From the NCBI RefSeq assembly GCF_001742425.1, contig NZ_MJEH01000030.1, forward strand, positions 1-36,846: 36,846 bases of DNA, written 5' to 3'. The translations under genes were made by a program, and so were the position numbers. Positions 9,016 to 18,210 of the stretch are shown here, one piece after another (positions within the stretch are counted from its first letter, which is position 1; the number at the start of each line of letters is the position of its first letter). Origin of the DNA: Bacillus solimangrovi. Lineage in GTDB: Bacteria > Bacillota > Bacilli > Bacillales > Bacillaceae_N. Under the pieces are notes generated by a model. It saw only the letters and a list, made by a program, of their open reading frames with translations. It was not told the origin of the DNA and ran no database searches.

Positions 9016-9047
9016 AAGCACCTTCTGCTATAGAGCATTAGGTGCTT
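9016..9047 (-). terminator. Hairpin after the ABC permease
   Basis: An AAGCACCT/AGGTGCTT stem (9016-9023 with 9040-9047) lies just past the stop of the last gene of the mtnK operon. On the minus strand it is followed by ATTTTAG, a modest T tract. Confidence 0.6.
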
Positions 9048-9057
9048 GTTGTCTACT

Positions 9058-10089
9058 TTATGAAAACTTCCCTTTCCGAATGTACGTGAATGCTAACGCA
9101 CCGACGAGAATGGTTCCTTTTATAATATCTTGGGCATAGTAGGGAACGTTCATCATTGTAAAACCATTTAGTAAAATCCCAATTAAGATAGCACCAATAA
9201 ACGTACCGAATACATTTGGTTTGCCAGCTCCAAATACAGAATATCCGATTAAGGCTGCGGCAACACCATCCATGAGTAGCGGTGCACCAGCAGATACTTG
9301 CCCAGTTCCAATTCGTGATGCGAGAACGATTCCTGCGATCGCTGCGAACAATCCGCTTAACACGTAAGCGTAAACGCGATATCGTTCAACTCGAACACCT
9401 GATAGACGTGCCGCTTCCTTATTTCCACCTGTAATGTAGAGCAAGCGACCGAATGTCGTATAGGACAGGATAAGGTGTACGATTATGACTGCACCGATCA
9501 TTAAGATAGCAGGGAAGGGAATCGAGAATAGTTCACCTTGTCCGATGAATAAGAAAGAAGGAATGAACTTCCCTGGAGCAGTAGAGCCATCTTGCATTGG
9601 CATATTGTTATAGATTGAGAAACCCTTCGTCATCGTTAGTTGAATACCGTTTACGATATACATGACAGATAACGTCCCTAGTAGATCAGGGATTTTAATC
9701 TTAACGACGACAAATGCATTCAATAACCCAACGAGCAATCCTAATAAGAGTGGAACGAGAATTGCGATCAGCAGCTCTTGTCTAAACCAAACGAGCATCA
9801 TTGCACTTGCAATCGTTGCAAGACTTGCGGTTGAACCCACTGATAAGTCGAACCCATCCACAATTAACGTGAAGGTAACACCGATTGCGAGTAGTGTAAC
9901 GATAGAAATGGAACGTAAAATATCAGCAAAGTTTTCATAGGATAAAAACCGTTCATTTACGATGCTGAAAAAAATGATTATGAGACCAATTGCGAGCAAC
10001 GTACCATATTTGACGAGAAAATGTATGAGATTATCGGTCACACGATTTGGTCGTTGAAGTTGTTCGTAAGCTTCAACTGATTGTTTCAT
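9058..10089 (-). CDS. Ribose-type ABC transporter permease, predicted methylthioribose importer
   Basis: This 343-residue membrane protein belongs to the BPD_transp_2 permease family (RbsC-like), with eight to ten hydrophobic segments. The conserved block DGFDLSVGSTASLATIASA lies near residues 79-97, and GGNKEAARLSGVRVERYRVYAY follows at about 221. It forms the membrane channel of the importer encoded by the two preceding genes. GGAGGGG precedes the ATG, which overlaps the end of the ATPase gene by 17 bases. As the last gene of the SAM-riboswitch-controlled mtnK-mtnA operon it most likely carries methylthioribose; the substrate is inferred from context only. One permease must act as a homodimer, as in RbsC. 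Confidence 0.85.
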   Translation of the reverse strand: MKQSVEAYEQLQRPNRVTDNLIHFLVKYGTLLAIGLIIIFFSIVNERFLSYENFADILRSISIVTLLAIGVTFTLIVDGFDLSVGSTASLATIASAMMLVWFRQELLIAILVPLLLGLLVGLLNAFVVVKIKIPDLLGTLSVMYIVNGIQLTMTKGFSIYNNMPMQDGSTAPGKFIPSFLFIGQGELFSIPFPAILMIGAVIIVHLILSYTTFGRLLYITGGNKEAARLSGVRVERYRVYAYVLSGLFAAIAGIVLASRIGTGQVSAGAPLLMDGVAAALIGYSVFGAGKPNVFGTFIGAILIGILLNGFTMMNVPYYAQDIIKGTILVGALAFTYIRKGKFS

Positions 10090-11581
10090 CTATAACCCCT
10101 CCAGATGCAGCCTGCATAAGTGATGTGTGTGTCGCTTCGCCACGAGCGAATGATGTGATTAGTTCACCATGATGTAAAACGAGAATTCGATCGGCAATTT
10201 CAAGTAATTCTTCAAATTCACTCGTGAAATAGAGAATGCCTTTACCTTCATTCGCGAGTTCGTGAACGAGCTTGAAGACGTCTTTTTTAGCGCCAATATC
10301 GATGCCTTTTGTCGGTTCATCAAATAGGTAAACTTCACTTGTTTCATTCAACCATTTCCCAATCGAAACCTTTTGTTGGTTACCACCACTAAGGTAACGG
10401 AGTTGTGTTGTAGAGTTAGGTGTTTTTATTTTTAAACGATTGATTTGTTTTTCAGAAAATTGTTCTTCCTTAGTCCGATTGACAATGAACTGACTTGTGA
10501 AAGTTTGTAATGAAGGAAGTGTTAAGTTTTCACGTACAGATGAATCAACTAAGATGCCTTCTTTTCTTCGTTCTTCAGGTATGAGACATAGGCCAGCTTT
10601 GATCGCTTCATAAGACGATGAAATTGAAACTTTCTTACCTCGAACGGTACATGAAGGGCTACTAGTAGGTGTAGATCCAAATAATGTACGAGCAATTTCT
10701 GTCTTACCTGCACCAAGTAGTCCTGCTATTCCAACAATTTCACCTTCATTTACGGTTAAGTTAATCGTTGTACCTGTTTGTGGAATGAAAAGGTCATTTA
10801 CTTCGAATAAAGGTGTTGAAGACGTTTCACGGCGTATTGGCTTAATCAGTTGTGTGATCTGATTACCTAACATATGGTGGATGATGTCTCCTAGTTCAAT
10901 ATTGTCTGTTTGTTCGGTCACGATCACGTTACCATCTCGTAAAATAGTGAGCCGATCAGTGATTTGCTTAATTTCAGAAAGGTGATGTGAAATGTAAATG
11001 ATACTTACACCAGTTTCTTTAAGCTGATTAATGACGTGAAAGAGCTTTTGTCGTTCTTGTTCACTAAGTGGAGCAGTTGGCTCATCTAAAATAAGATAGT
11101 GAGCTTGTTGGGCAACGGCTCTGGCAATAAGAATCATTTGTTTTTCAGACAATGTGCATTCTGAGATTTCCTTCGTCACATCAATCTCAACATTAATTGC
11201 AGCAAGCATTTCACGTGCTCGTTTCTTTCTCGCTGACCAAGAATTGAAGGTGAAGCGCCTCTGATTTACATAGTCATCAAGAATGAGATTTTCGGTAACA
11301 GATAGTGTAGGAATAAGTGCTGTATCGACCTCTTGCACGACAATGCCAATTCCAGCTTTTTTAGCAGAATGAGGGTCGTGAATGTCAACTAGCTCACCAT
11401 TGATAGAAATGTCACCACGATCTTTCACATAATCACCTGAAAGGATCTTCATTAATGTGCTCTTTCCAGCTCCGTTCACGCCCAATAGAGCGTGAACTTC
11501 ACCAGATTGAACAGAGAAGGAAATATCGTTTAGAACGGTATTTCCTGCAAACGATTTTGAAATATGTCTCATTTCTAACAT
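10073..11581 (-). CDS. Ribose-type ABC transporter ATP-binding protein (two ATPase domains)
   Basis: This 502-residue protein has two tandem ABC ATPase domains, as in RbsA/MglA. Domain 1 has Walker A GVNGAGKST, a shortened signature (LSEKQ) and Walker B YLILDEPTA. Domain 2 has a Walker A-like GLLGAGKTE, signature LSGGNQQK and Walker B VYLFDEPT. It drives sugar-type import from the cytoplasmic side. The ATG at 11581 is chosen, six bases past the stop of the binding-protein gene and matching the usual MLEM-R-x-ISK-x-F beginning; the longer open frame to 11653 merely overlaps that gene. Context predicts methylthioribose as cargo. Confidence 0.87.
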   Translation of the reverse strand: MLEMRHISKSFAGNTVLNDISFSVQSGEVHALLGVNGAGKSTLMKILSGDYVKDRGDISINGELVDIHDPHSAKKAGIGIVVQEVDTALIPTLSVTENLILDDYVNQRRFTFNSWSARKKRAREMLAAINVEIDVTKEISECTLSEKQMILIARAVAQQAHYLILDEPTAPLSEQERQKLFHVINQLKETGVSIIYISHHLSEIKQITDRLTILRDGNVIVTEQTDNIELGDIIHHMLGNQITQLIKPIRRETSSTPLFEVNDLFIPQTGTTINLTVNEGEIVGIAGLLGAGKTEIARTLFGSTPTSSPSCTVRGKKVSISSSYEAIKAGLCLIPEERRKEGILVDSSVRENLTLPSLQTFTSQFIVNRTKEEQFSEKQINRLKIKTPNSTTQLRYLSGGNQQKVSIGKWLNETSEVYLFDEPTKGIDIGAKKDVFKLVHELANEGKGILYFTSEFEELLEIADRILVLHHGELITSFARGEATHTSLMQAASGGVIDETIS

Positions 11582-11586
11582 GTGAA

Positions 11587-12723
11587 TCACTCTTTCACTT
11601 GTTGTTCGAGTTGTTCCATCCAAGCGGAAGTGGCAGCGTTCGATTCGCCCCAACCATCGATGTAGTCACCAATTTCATCCATTGAAATGTTTTGCTTAGG
11701 AAGATCAGTTTGTTTCACGAGATATGGATCAAGTGAAAAAATCTGAGGTGTTGGTTCGCCTGCAATTTTTTGATAGAGGAAGCGGACTTGGATTTTACCA
11801 ACTTCGGCTGGATCTGTTGCAGCTGAAGCTTTCCAAGCGCTATTTTCCTTTTGAATTATTTGTAAGTCTTCATCACTTAAGTCAATTCCATAGACGCTAA
11901 TTTCATCACGTCCCGCTTGTTCGATTGCTCGAACAGCACCTTTAGCAAATTCATCCCATGGTGCGAAAACGGCATCGATTTCACCTTTCGGATATTGCTT
12001 CAAAATTGCTTCCATTTGTGTTTGAGTATCGAGTGCAGTATTGGCACTTGCGGTCCCGAAGCGTGCAATTTCTTGAATGGCTGGATAACGTGTTTTGAAC
12101 GCTTCATAAATGACATTGCGTCGTTCCATTGGTGTAAATCCACCAACCCAAATGTAGACGATGTTACCTTCACCATCGATATCTTGAGCAAGTGTTTTCA
12201 GTGAATCCCAAGCAAGGCTATAATCATCTTGGTCAATTTTCGTTACGCCTGGAAGATCAATATCGTTATCAAATACAACGACAGGAATACCAGCTTCAAT
12301 TGCTTTCTTTACACCAGCTTCGAGTGCATCTGCACGTCCGTGATCAATAAGAATGCCATCTACGCCTTGGTTAACCGCTGTATCTAAGTGTGTTGCCATT
12401 TGAGCGAGATCATTGTTTGAGTTATAGATTTGTACCTCGCCACCGAATTTCTCCACTTGTTCTTTCACGCCTGCGACGTATTGGGAAGAAAACGTACCAA
12501 TTGACATTTGCATAATCGCAGCAATCTTTAACGGTTTATTTACTGCTTCTGGAATCGTTGCTGTGCTGGTATTTTTGTTTGTATCTTCATTTATGACATC
12601 TACTTGTTCAGTTGGTTCATCAGCAGGTTGACTACTAACGGCGTCTTGTTCATTTGTGCAACCAATTAAAAAGATATTAAGTGCTAGTAATAAGATGAAT
12701 AGTTTAGAAAGATTCTTTTTCAT
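11587..12723 (-). CDS. Sugar-binding lipoprotein of ABC importer, predicted methylthioribose receptor
   Basis: This 378-residue protein has a lipoprotein signal peptide (lipobox LIGC, Cys22), a Thr/Glu/Asp-rich linker to about residue 62, and a periplasmic-binding-protein type 1 (RbsB-like) fold. Recognisable blocks are [45 protein letters not shown] and [20 protein letters not shown]. It captures the substrate outside the cell. Its ATG overlaps the mtnA stop by four bases (ATGA), so translation is coupled to the methylthioribose-1-phosphate isomerase. That coupling is the strongest argument for methylthioribose as ligand, which remains an inference. Confidence 0.87.
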   Translation of the reverse strand: MKKNLSKLFILLLALNIFLIGCTNEQDAVSSQPADEPTEQVDVINEDTNKNTSTATIPEAVNKPLKIAAIMQMSIGTFSSQYVAGVKEQVEKFGGEVQIYNSNNDLAQMATHLDTAVNQGVDGILIDHGRADALEAGVKKAIEAGIPVVVFDNDIDLPGVTKIDQDDYSLAWDSLKTLAQDIDGEGNIVYIWVGGFTPMERRNVIYEAFKTRYPAIQEIARFGTASANTALDTQTQMEAILKQYPKGEIDAVFAPWDEFAKGAVRAIEQAGRDEISVYGIDLSDEDLQIIQKENSAWKASAATDPAEVGKIQVRFLYQKIAGEPTPQIFSLDPYLVKQTDLPKQNISMDEIGDYIDGWGESNAATSAWMEQLEQQVKE

Positions 12724-13793
12724 TTTGTTTGTGCTCCTTTAGTATTCTCGAATAAGTTGTGTAGTTCAGCTTCAAAGTTGTCATGTATAATGCCTTTTTC
12801 AGTAATAATTGCACTGATTAGGTGATGTGGTGTGATGTCAAATGCCGGATTGAATACTTGGGTTCCATCAGGTGCAACAGCTTTGTCATGCCAATGTGTG
12901 ACTTCACGTGCCTGTCTTTCTTCAATTGGAATTTCATCACCTGAGCGAATTTGTAAGTCGATTGTTGACAGAGGTGCTGCCACATAGAACGGAATGTTCA
13001 AGGCTTTGGCGATAAGTGCTAACCCAAATGTTCCGATTTTGTTTGCGGTATCTCCATTTGCTGCGATACGGTCAGCACCAACGATAATCGCATTGATGTT
13101 TTTCGTTTTGATCGTGTGGGCAACCATATTGTCAGTAATCAACGTTACATCGATGCCAGCTTGCTGTAATTCCCAAGTCGTAAGTCGAGCACCTTGTAGG
13201 ACAGGTCTTGTCTCAGATGCGAAAATTTGATAATGAACACCACGTTCCTTCGCAATATAAAAAGGGGCAAGTGCCGTTCCATATTTGGCGGTTGCGATAC
13301 CACCTGCATTACAGTGTGTTAAGATTCGATCCCCATCGTTAAATAACAAGAATGCGTGTTCACCGATACTTCGACAAACGTGTTCATCTTCTCGTTGAAT
13401 CTCATGTGCTTTCTTCAACAAAGCTGATTTTGCTTCAGTGATGTCATTGTGTGCTTGCAGTATGCTAACGAGTCGTTCAAGTGCCCACGTAAGATTAACC
13501 GCAGTTGGTCGTGCACTTGTGAGAAAATGCTGTTGTTGATGGACATAGTGCTTGAATTCATCAAAATTATCGCCAACAAATTGCTCGGCTGCTAATGCGA
13601 GTCCGTAAGCAGCGGTGATGCCAATGGCAGGTGCACCGCGAACGGTTAACGAGTGAATTGCTTCCCATACTTGTTCACTCGTTTGAAGTGTGACAAAGTT
13701 TGTTTCAAGTGGTAGCATCCGTTGATCTAATAGGATAAGCTTGCCATCATGCCACTGAACAGATTGAATCGGTTTTGTAGATGTATTTGTCAT
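12720..13793 (-). CDS. mtnA: S-methyl-5-thioribose-1-phosphate isomerase MtnA
   Basis: This 357-residue enzyme converts methylthioribose-1-phosphate to methylthioribulose-1-phosphate in methionine salvage, in the cytoplasm. It is an eIF2B-like family member. Hallmarks are [13 protein letters not shown] near residue 52, [17 protein letters not shown] with the catalytic Cys near 157, and [18 protein letters not shown] with the catalytic Asp near 236. The start is the ATG at 13793, eight bases from a perfect AAAGGAGGT; the in-frame GTG nine bases upstream is part of that site. It follows mtnK after 15 bases and overlaps the binding-protein gene by 4 bases. Confidence 0.95.
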   Translation of the reverse strand: MTNTSTKPIQSVQWHDGKLILLDQRMLPLETNFVTLQTSEQVWEAIHSLTVRGAPAIGITAAYGLALAAEQFVGDNFDEFKHYVHQQQHFLTSARPTAVNLTWALERLVSILQAHNDITEAKSALLKKAHEIQREDEHVCRSIGEHAFLLFNDGDRILTHCNAGGIATAKYGTALAPFYIAKERGVHYQIFASETRPVLQGARLTTWELQQAGIDVTLITDNMVAHTIKTKNINAIIVGADRIAANGDTANKIGTFGLALIAKALNIPFYVAAPLSTIDLQIRSGDEIPIEERQAREVTHWHDKAVAPDGTQVFNPAFDITPHHLISAIITEKGIIHDNFEAELHNLFENTKGAQTK

Positions 13794-13808
13794 ATGGTGC
13801 ACCTCCTT

Positions 13809-14984
13809 TTAGTACAATGTAATTTGTCTTGGTGATGTCAGTTTGCTTCGTTGGAAGATTAGTTCCTTACCGAGTGATAGAGCATGGCGTTTTGAGCTTA
13901 ATAGTTCCGAATATTCAGTGATTTCATCCAAGTCTGCGACATGTGCAAGCCCAATTGTGCGTCGAATGATTTCACAGCCAGCAAATCCGATTGCATCTTC
14001 AAATGTTTCTGTAAGGACATGTTCCACATAACCGTCTACTTGCGTATACTTTTCTTGACCTTGCGTTTTCCAAAGTTCTGTAAATGTCTCGCTGAAATGC
14101 TCCCAAGTATCAGTGATTAGTTGTAGTAGCTGTCGCTGCTGTTCTTGTTGTTTCGTAATTGCATTTAAAAGGATGTTGGCGATAAACTGACCGATATCAA
14201 ATCCAAGAGGTCCGTAAAAAGCAAATTCAGGGTCAATGACTTTCGTGTCGGTTTCGGTGACAAAGATACTCCCTGTGTGCAAGTCGCCATGAACGAGTGC
14301 ATCACTACGAGTTAAGAATAACTTTTTCAATTTTGCGACTTCTAATTTTAAGAGAAGATCGTCCCAAATGTTTGCAACATCCTCACGTAGTTCTTCTTCA
14401 AAATCATTTGTATCATGATCGAAGAACGGGTCTGTGAAAACGAGGTCTTCAGTGATTTTACACAGGTCAGGGTTAATAAATTGCTTTACACGTTGTTTCT
14501 TCGTTTCAGCATCTAAGTAAAAGTCGGACGTGAAAAATAACGTTTTTGCAATGAATTCCCCGATATGTTTGCCAAGGTTGGGGTAATGTTCACCATCAAT
14601 TAGTTTGCCTCTTAATATATCAAATTGTGATAAGTCCTCCATGATCGTGATCGCATACGTTGTATCTGAATAATAAACTTTTGGAACGAAATCAGGTGTT
14701 AGTTCACCTTGAATCCTTAACGCTTGATATTCGATGCTTGCTCTGTTTAAAGAAAGTGGCCAGCTTTCCCCAACAACTTTTGCATAAGGAAGTGCTTGTT
14801 TCACAATTAATGATTGTTGTGAACGTTCGTCTATAACACGAAATACATAATTCAAATTCCCATCGCCAATTTCTTCACAAGTGAGTGCGCCATCAGATGG
14901 TAGCAATCTCAACTGTTGGACGAGCTGAATGACTTTTTGTTCTGTTAACGGTTCGTACTTATCAATACGCTCTGCTGTTGTCAT
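13809..14984 (-). CDS. mtnK: Methylthioribose kinase MtnK
   Basis: This 391-residue kinase phosphorylates 5-methylthioribose at O1 with ATP. It has an aminoglycoside-phosphotransferase-like fold: GDGNLNYVFRV glycine-rich loop (about residue 40), ATP-site lysine in SLIVKQALPY, catalytic loop LVHGDLHTGSIF (about 225), and the family-specific VIDPEFAFYG in place of DFG. The start is the ATG at 14984, with GGAGGG seven bases upstream; the GTG at 14999 is rejected because it precedes that site. It is the first gene of the minus-strand operon mtnK-mtnA-ABC importer, controlled by the SAM riboswitch at 15070-15219. Confidence 0.95.
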   Translation of the reverse strand: MTTAERIDKYEPLTEQKVIQLVQQLRLLPSDGALTCEEIGDGNLNYVFRVIDERSQQSLIVKQALPYAKVVGESWPLSLNRASIEYQALRIQGELTPDFVPKVYYSDTTYAITIMEDLSQFDILRGKLIDGEHYPNLGKHIGEFIAKTLFFTSDFYLDAETKKQRVKQFINPDLCKITEDLVFTDPFFDHDTNDFEEELREDVANIWDDLLLKLEVAKLKKLFLTRSDALVHGDLHTGSIFVTETDTKVIDPEFAFYGPLGFDIGQFIANILLNAITKQQEQQRQLLQLITDTWEHFSETFTELWKTQGQEKYTQVDGYVEHVLTETFEDAIGFAGCEIIRRTIGLAHVADLDEITEYSELLSSKRHALSLGKELIFQRSKLTSPRQITLY

Positions 14985-15016
14985 ATTTAATCCCTCCACA
15001 TAAAAATTTCAAACAA

Positions 15017-15045
15017 ATAAAAAACCTCTTTCCGACAGAAAGAGG
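15017..15045 (-). terminator. SAM-riboswitch terminator before mtnK
   Basis: An 8-bp stem (15025-15032 with 15038-15045) with loop CGACA is followed on the minus strand by a T-rich run. It is the expression platform of the minus-strand SAM-I riboswitch: high SAM should favour this terminator. Confidence 0.88.
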
Positions 15046-15069
15046 ATTGAATGCACATATGCTTCACTC

Positions 15070-15219
15070 CTCTTATCTTTCAGAAAGCAACTGCTTTCTG
15101 GTGGATGTAGCACCGTGCCTTAACGTTAATGGCGCATATAGCGCCCCATATCACAATGGTATTTCGGCCGGTTGCTGGGCTTCGTAGGGCCAATTCCCTC
15201 CGCCAACTCATGATAAGAG
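15070..15219 (-). promoter_or_regulatory. SAM-I (S-box) riboswitch upstream of mtnK operon
   Basis: Read on the minus strand it shows the S-box landmarks in order: P1 5' strand CTCTTATC, then GGCGGAGGGAATTGGCCC, TACGAAGCCCAGCAACC, the conserved GGTGCTACATCC, a P4 hairpin (CAGAAAGCAGTTGCTTTCTG) and the closing GATAAGAG. The segment between GCAACC and GGTGCTA is long (about 55 nt), so P3 is extended compared with the plus-strand copy. With the terminator at 15017-15045 it should switch off mtnK-mtnA-ABC when SAM is plentiful. Confidence 0.95.
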
Positions 15220-15258
15220 CTTGCAACGTTTATGAAGTTTTGTTTTTGCTTGAGACTA

Positions 15259-15288
15259 ATACTAAATTCGTTAGGCTAGTCTTGTCAA
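15259..15288 (-). promoter_or_regulatory. Promoter of mtnK operon
   Basis: On the minus strand, TTGACA (15288-15283) and TAGTAT (15264-15259) are separated by 18 bases. They lie about 40 bases upstream of the riboswitch P1 helix. Confidence 0.7.
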
Positions 15289-15372
15289 GAATATTTTTAG
15301 AATTTTTATTTTTTTATGAGGTAAGCTTCTGGATTATCAGATCTAGTGAAAAGGATAATTTTAAAATAAGGA

Positions 15373-15401
15373 TTGACAATTTGAAAATTCACTGGCATAA
15401 T
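15373..15401 (+). promoter_or_regulatory. Promoter of mtnWXBD operon
   Basis: A consensus TTGACA (15373-15378) and CATAAT (15396-15401) with 17-base spacing lie about 45 bases upstream of the plus-strand SAM riboswitch. Confidence 0.8.
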
Positions 15402-15446
15402 CCAAATTAAATTTCTGAAAAGTGCTAACAAACAAATATCGATAAA

Positions 15447-15552
15447 TCTTATCAAGAGCAGGTGGAGGGAACAAGCCCTACGAAGCCCGGCAACCGACTT
15501 CAATTACGAAGCACGGTGCTAAGTCTTGCAGTCATTCGGCTGAGAGATAAGA
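15447..15552 (+). promoter_or_regulatory. SAM-I (S-box) riboswitch upstream of mtnW
   Basis: All canonical S-box blocks are present: P1 TCTTATCAAGAG, GGTGGAGGGA, CCCTACGAAGCCCGGCAACC, CACGGTGCTAAGTC, a short P4 hairpin and the closing GATAAGA. The aptamer is about 106 nt. A terminator follows at 15570-15602. It controls mtnWXBD by SAM-dependent transcription termination. Confidence 0.96.
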
Positions 15553-15569
15553 ATGTTTGAATGAATTTC

Positions 15570-15602
15570 AACCTCTTTCTCAGCGTAGATAGAGGTTTTT
15601 TT
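15570..15602 (+). terminator. SAM-riboswitch terminator before mtnW
   Basis: An 11-bp stem with one mismatch (15570-15580 with 15587-15597) is followed by a run of T, 66 bases upstream of mtnW. It is the expression platform of the plus-strand S-box. Confidence 0.9.
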
Positions 15603-15667
15603 GCGTATATATGCTTAAGGGTATTAAAGAGAACGAGAAGCAAAAGTCGATTAGGAAGGGTGAGAAT

Positions 15668-16912
15668 ATGAGTAATATCATTGCAACATATTTGGTTCAT
15701 GATGAAGGTTTTAATCTGGAAAAAAAGGCTGAAGGGATTGCACTTGGATTAACCGTTGGATCATGGACGACGTTACCGACTGTAGAACAAGAACAATTAA
15801 GAAAGCATAAAGGCGAAGTCATCAGTGTAGAAAAATTACCGAATGATGATGTAACGGATGCATTTTTAAGTAAGAAAGGCCAACGAGGCATTATCAAAAT
15901 CGCCTATCCGTCTGTAAATTTCACATTTGATTTACCAGCAATCCTTACGACTGTATTTGGAAAACTATCACTTGATGGTGCGATTAAGTTACTAGATTTG
16001 GGATTTTCGGAAGAATTATACAAGTCATTCCCTGGTCCAGCCTTTGGTGTGCAAGGAATTCGAGATCTAACAGGTGTACACGAACGACCGTTGTTAATGA
16101 GCATTTTTAAAGGTGTGATTGGAAAGGATGCAGCAGAACTACGAGAACAAATTAAAGATCAATCACTCGGTGGTATTGATATCGTCAAAGATGATGAAAT
16201 TCTCTTTGAGAACCCACTTACATCTATCGAAGAACGTATTCCTGCATGTGTACAAGGATTAGAAGAAGCGTATCAACGTACAGGGAAACGAACGTTATAC
16301 GCTGTGAATTTGACGGGACGAACGTTCGATTTGAAAGAACAGGCAAAAAGAGCAGTTTCTCTAGGTGCAGATTTACTGTTATTTAACGTATTTGCATATG
16401 GATTAGATGTGTTACAAGCATTAAGAGAAGACCCTAATATTCACGTTCCGATTATGGCACATCCTGCGGTAAGTGGCGCGTATACATCATCACCATTGTA
16501 CGGAATTTCGACAAAATTATTGCTTGGGAAATTATTGCGTTATGTAGGTGCAGATCTTGTGCTCTATCCATCGCCTTATGGCAGTGTTGCACTTGAGCGA
16601 GGGCAAGCATTGGCAGTAGCAGAAAATCTTACAACAGATTCGATCCCGTTCAAACCTGCTTTGCCAGTGCCTTCAGCAGGTATTCATCCAGGTCTTGTAC
16701 CACTTCTGTACCGAGACTTTGGTTTAGATTGTGTCATTAATGCAGGAGGAGGTATATTTGGCCATAAAGCAGGGGTGATTGCTGGAGGTAAGGCATTTCG
16801 ACAAGCGATTGATGCTGTTGTTGATGGCATTTCGTTACAAGAAGCAATAAAGAGCGCACCTGAATTGAAGCAAGCAATTGAACAGTGGGGCAGTAGTGAG
16901 GTGAAGGCATGA
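15668..16912 (+). CDS. mtnW: 2,3-diketo-5-methylthiopentyl-1-phosphate enolase MtnW
   Basis: This 414-residue RuBisCO-like protein enolises 2,3-diketo-5-methylthiopentyl-1-phosphate in methionine salvage. Visible family features: [10 protein letters not shown] with Lys99 (the expected general base), [10 protein letters not shown] with Lys174, Asp176 and Glu177 (the carbamylated Lys and metal ligands), IMAHPAVSG near 281, and [12 protein letters not shown] near 367. The start is the ATG at 15668, with AAGGGTGAG a few bases upstream; the open frame from 15611 would run through the riboswitch 3' region. It is the first gene of mtnWXBD and overlaps mtnX by four bases. Confidence 0.96.
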   Translation: MSNIIATYLVHDEGFNLEKKAEGIALGLTVGSWTTLPTVEQEQLRKHKGEVISVEKLPNDDVTDAFLSKKGQRGIIKIAYPSVNFTFDLPAILTTVFGKLSLDGAIKLLDLGFSEELYKSFPGPAFGVQGIRDLTGVHERPLLMSIFKGVIGKDAAELREQIKDQSLGGIDIVKDDEILFENPLTSIEERIPACVQGLEEAYQRTGKRTLYAVNLTGRTFDLKEQAKRAVSLGADLLLFNVFAYGLDVLQALREDPNIHVPIMAHPAVSGAYTSSPLYGISTKLLLGKLLRYVGADLVLYPSPYGSVALERGQALAVAENLTTDSIPFKPALPVPSAGIHPGLVPLLYRDFGLDCVINAGGGIFGHKAGVIAGGKAFRQAIDAVVDGISLQEAIKSAPELKQAIEQWGSSEVKA

Positions 16913-17568
16913 GTAAGAAAATGATTTTTTGTGATTTCGATGGCACGATTACACTAAATGACAACATTATCGCATTGATGAAACAGTTTGCTCCACCTGA
17001 ATGGGAAGCGATTAAGGATGCTGTACTTGAACAACGCATTTCGATTCAAGAGGGGGTAAGTCAGATGTTTGCACTTATCACTAGTTCAAAACGTGCTGAG
17101 CTAACTGACTATCTTGTGACCCAAGCTGAACTACGTCCGGGTTTCCTTGAATTTGTACAGTTTGCGAAGGAGCATGATTATGAGCTAAAGGTACTTAGTG
17201 GAGGTATAGGATTTTTCGTTTATCCCCTATTAGAAGGAATTATTCCAAGAGAAGATATTTACTGCAACGAGGCAGATTTCTCACAAGAAACGATCAACAT
17301 TTTATGGCCGTATTCGTGTGATGAACAGTGTCAGAACGGGTGTGGCTGTTGTAAAACGTCCCTGATTCGTAAGCTAGCACCGTCTGATGCATATAAAATT
17401 GTCATCGGTGATTCAGTTACAGATTTAGAGCAAGCGAAATTAGCAGATTACGTGTTTGCTTGTGATTATTTATTAGAGAAATGTGAGCAATTATCGATTC
17501 GACATGAATCATTTGAAACGTTCTATGACGTAATGAATGGCTTACGTGAGATAGAGGTGAGGGTATGA
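16909..17568 (+). CDS. mtnX: 2-hydroxy-3-keto-5-methylthiopentenyl-1-phosphate phosphatase MtnX
   Basis: This 219-residue HAD-superfamily phosphatase removes the phosphate after the MtnW step and yields the acireductone. Motif I is DFDGT (Asp9, Asp11), motif II LSGG near residue 96, and motif [16 protein letters not shown] near 167. A Cys-rich patch ([14 protein letters not shown], about residues 138-151) is present, as in Bacillus MtnX. It is coupled by ATGA overlaps to mtnW before it and mtnB after it. Confidence 0.95.
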   Translation: MSKKMIFCDFDGTITLNDNIIALMKQFAPPEWEAIKDAVLEQRISIQEGVSQMFALITSSKRAELTDYLVTQAELRPGFLEFVQFAKEHDYELKVLSGGIGFFVYPLLEGIIPREDIYCNEADFSQETINILWPYSCDEQCQNGCGCCKTSLIRKLAPSDAYKIVIGDSVTDLEQAKLADYVFACDYLLEKCEQLSIRHESFETFYDVMNGLREIEVRV

Positions 17569-18188
17569 GTGCTTATGAAACAGAATGGGAACAGCTTGCA
17601 GATGTGAAGGATGAGCTTGCCAAACGAGATTGGTTTTTCGGTACGAGTGGAAACTTATCGATTAAGGTGAGCGATGCTCCGCTCCATTTTCTAGTCACAG
17701 CTAGTGGCAAGGATAAACGAAAGCGGACAAACGAAGACTTTCTCTTAGTTGATAAACGTGGAAATCCAGTAGAAGAAACACACCTTAGGCCATCAGCGGA
17801 AACGTTGCTTCATTGTCATATTTATCAAGAAACAGAAGCAGGATGTAGCCTACATGTGCATACAATTGATAACAATGTTATTTCTGAATTGTATGGTGAT
17901 ATTGGTGAAGTGTCATTTACAGGGCAAGAAATTATTAAAGCATGTGGGATGTGGGAAGAGGATGCAAAGCTTAATATTCCAATTATTAAAAATCATGCCG
18001 ACATCCCAACATTAGCAGAAGAGTTGGCGCAACACGTGAAAGCTGACGCTGGTGCTGTACTCATTCGTAATCATGGCATAACAGTGTGGGGAAGAACAGC
18101 TTTTGAAGCGAAGAAGTATTTAGAAGCTTGTGAGTTCATGTTCAGTTGGCATGTAAAGCTATTAACATTAACACAACCAATTTCGTAA
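17565..18188 (+). CDS. mtnB: Methylthioribulose-1-phosphate dehydratase MtnB
   Basis: This 207-residue class II aldolase-like zinc enzyme dehydrates methylthioribulose-1-phosphate to the substrate of MtnW. Features: [12 protein letters not shown] near residue 25, RPSAET with Glu79 as likely catalytic residue, zinc ligands in SLHVHT (His97, His99), and the later [10 protein letters not shown] that gives the third His. It starts four bases inside the mtnX end and is followed by mtnD after 22 bases. Confidence 0.95.
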   Translation: MSAYETEWEQLADVKDELAKRDWFFGTSGNLSIKVSDAPLHFLVTASGKDKRKRTNEDFLLVDKRGNPVEETHLRPSAETLLHCHIYQETEAGCSLHVHTIDNNVISELYGDIGEVSFTGQEIIKACGMWEEDAKLNIPIIKNHADIPTLAEELAQHVKADAGAVLIRNHGITVWGRTAFEAKKYLEACEFMFSWHVKLLTLTQPIS

Positions 18189-18210
18189 TAATAAAGAGGA
18201 GGAACGAAGA

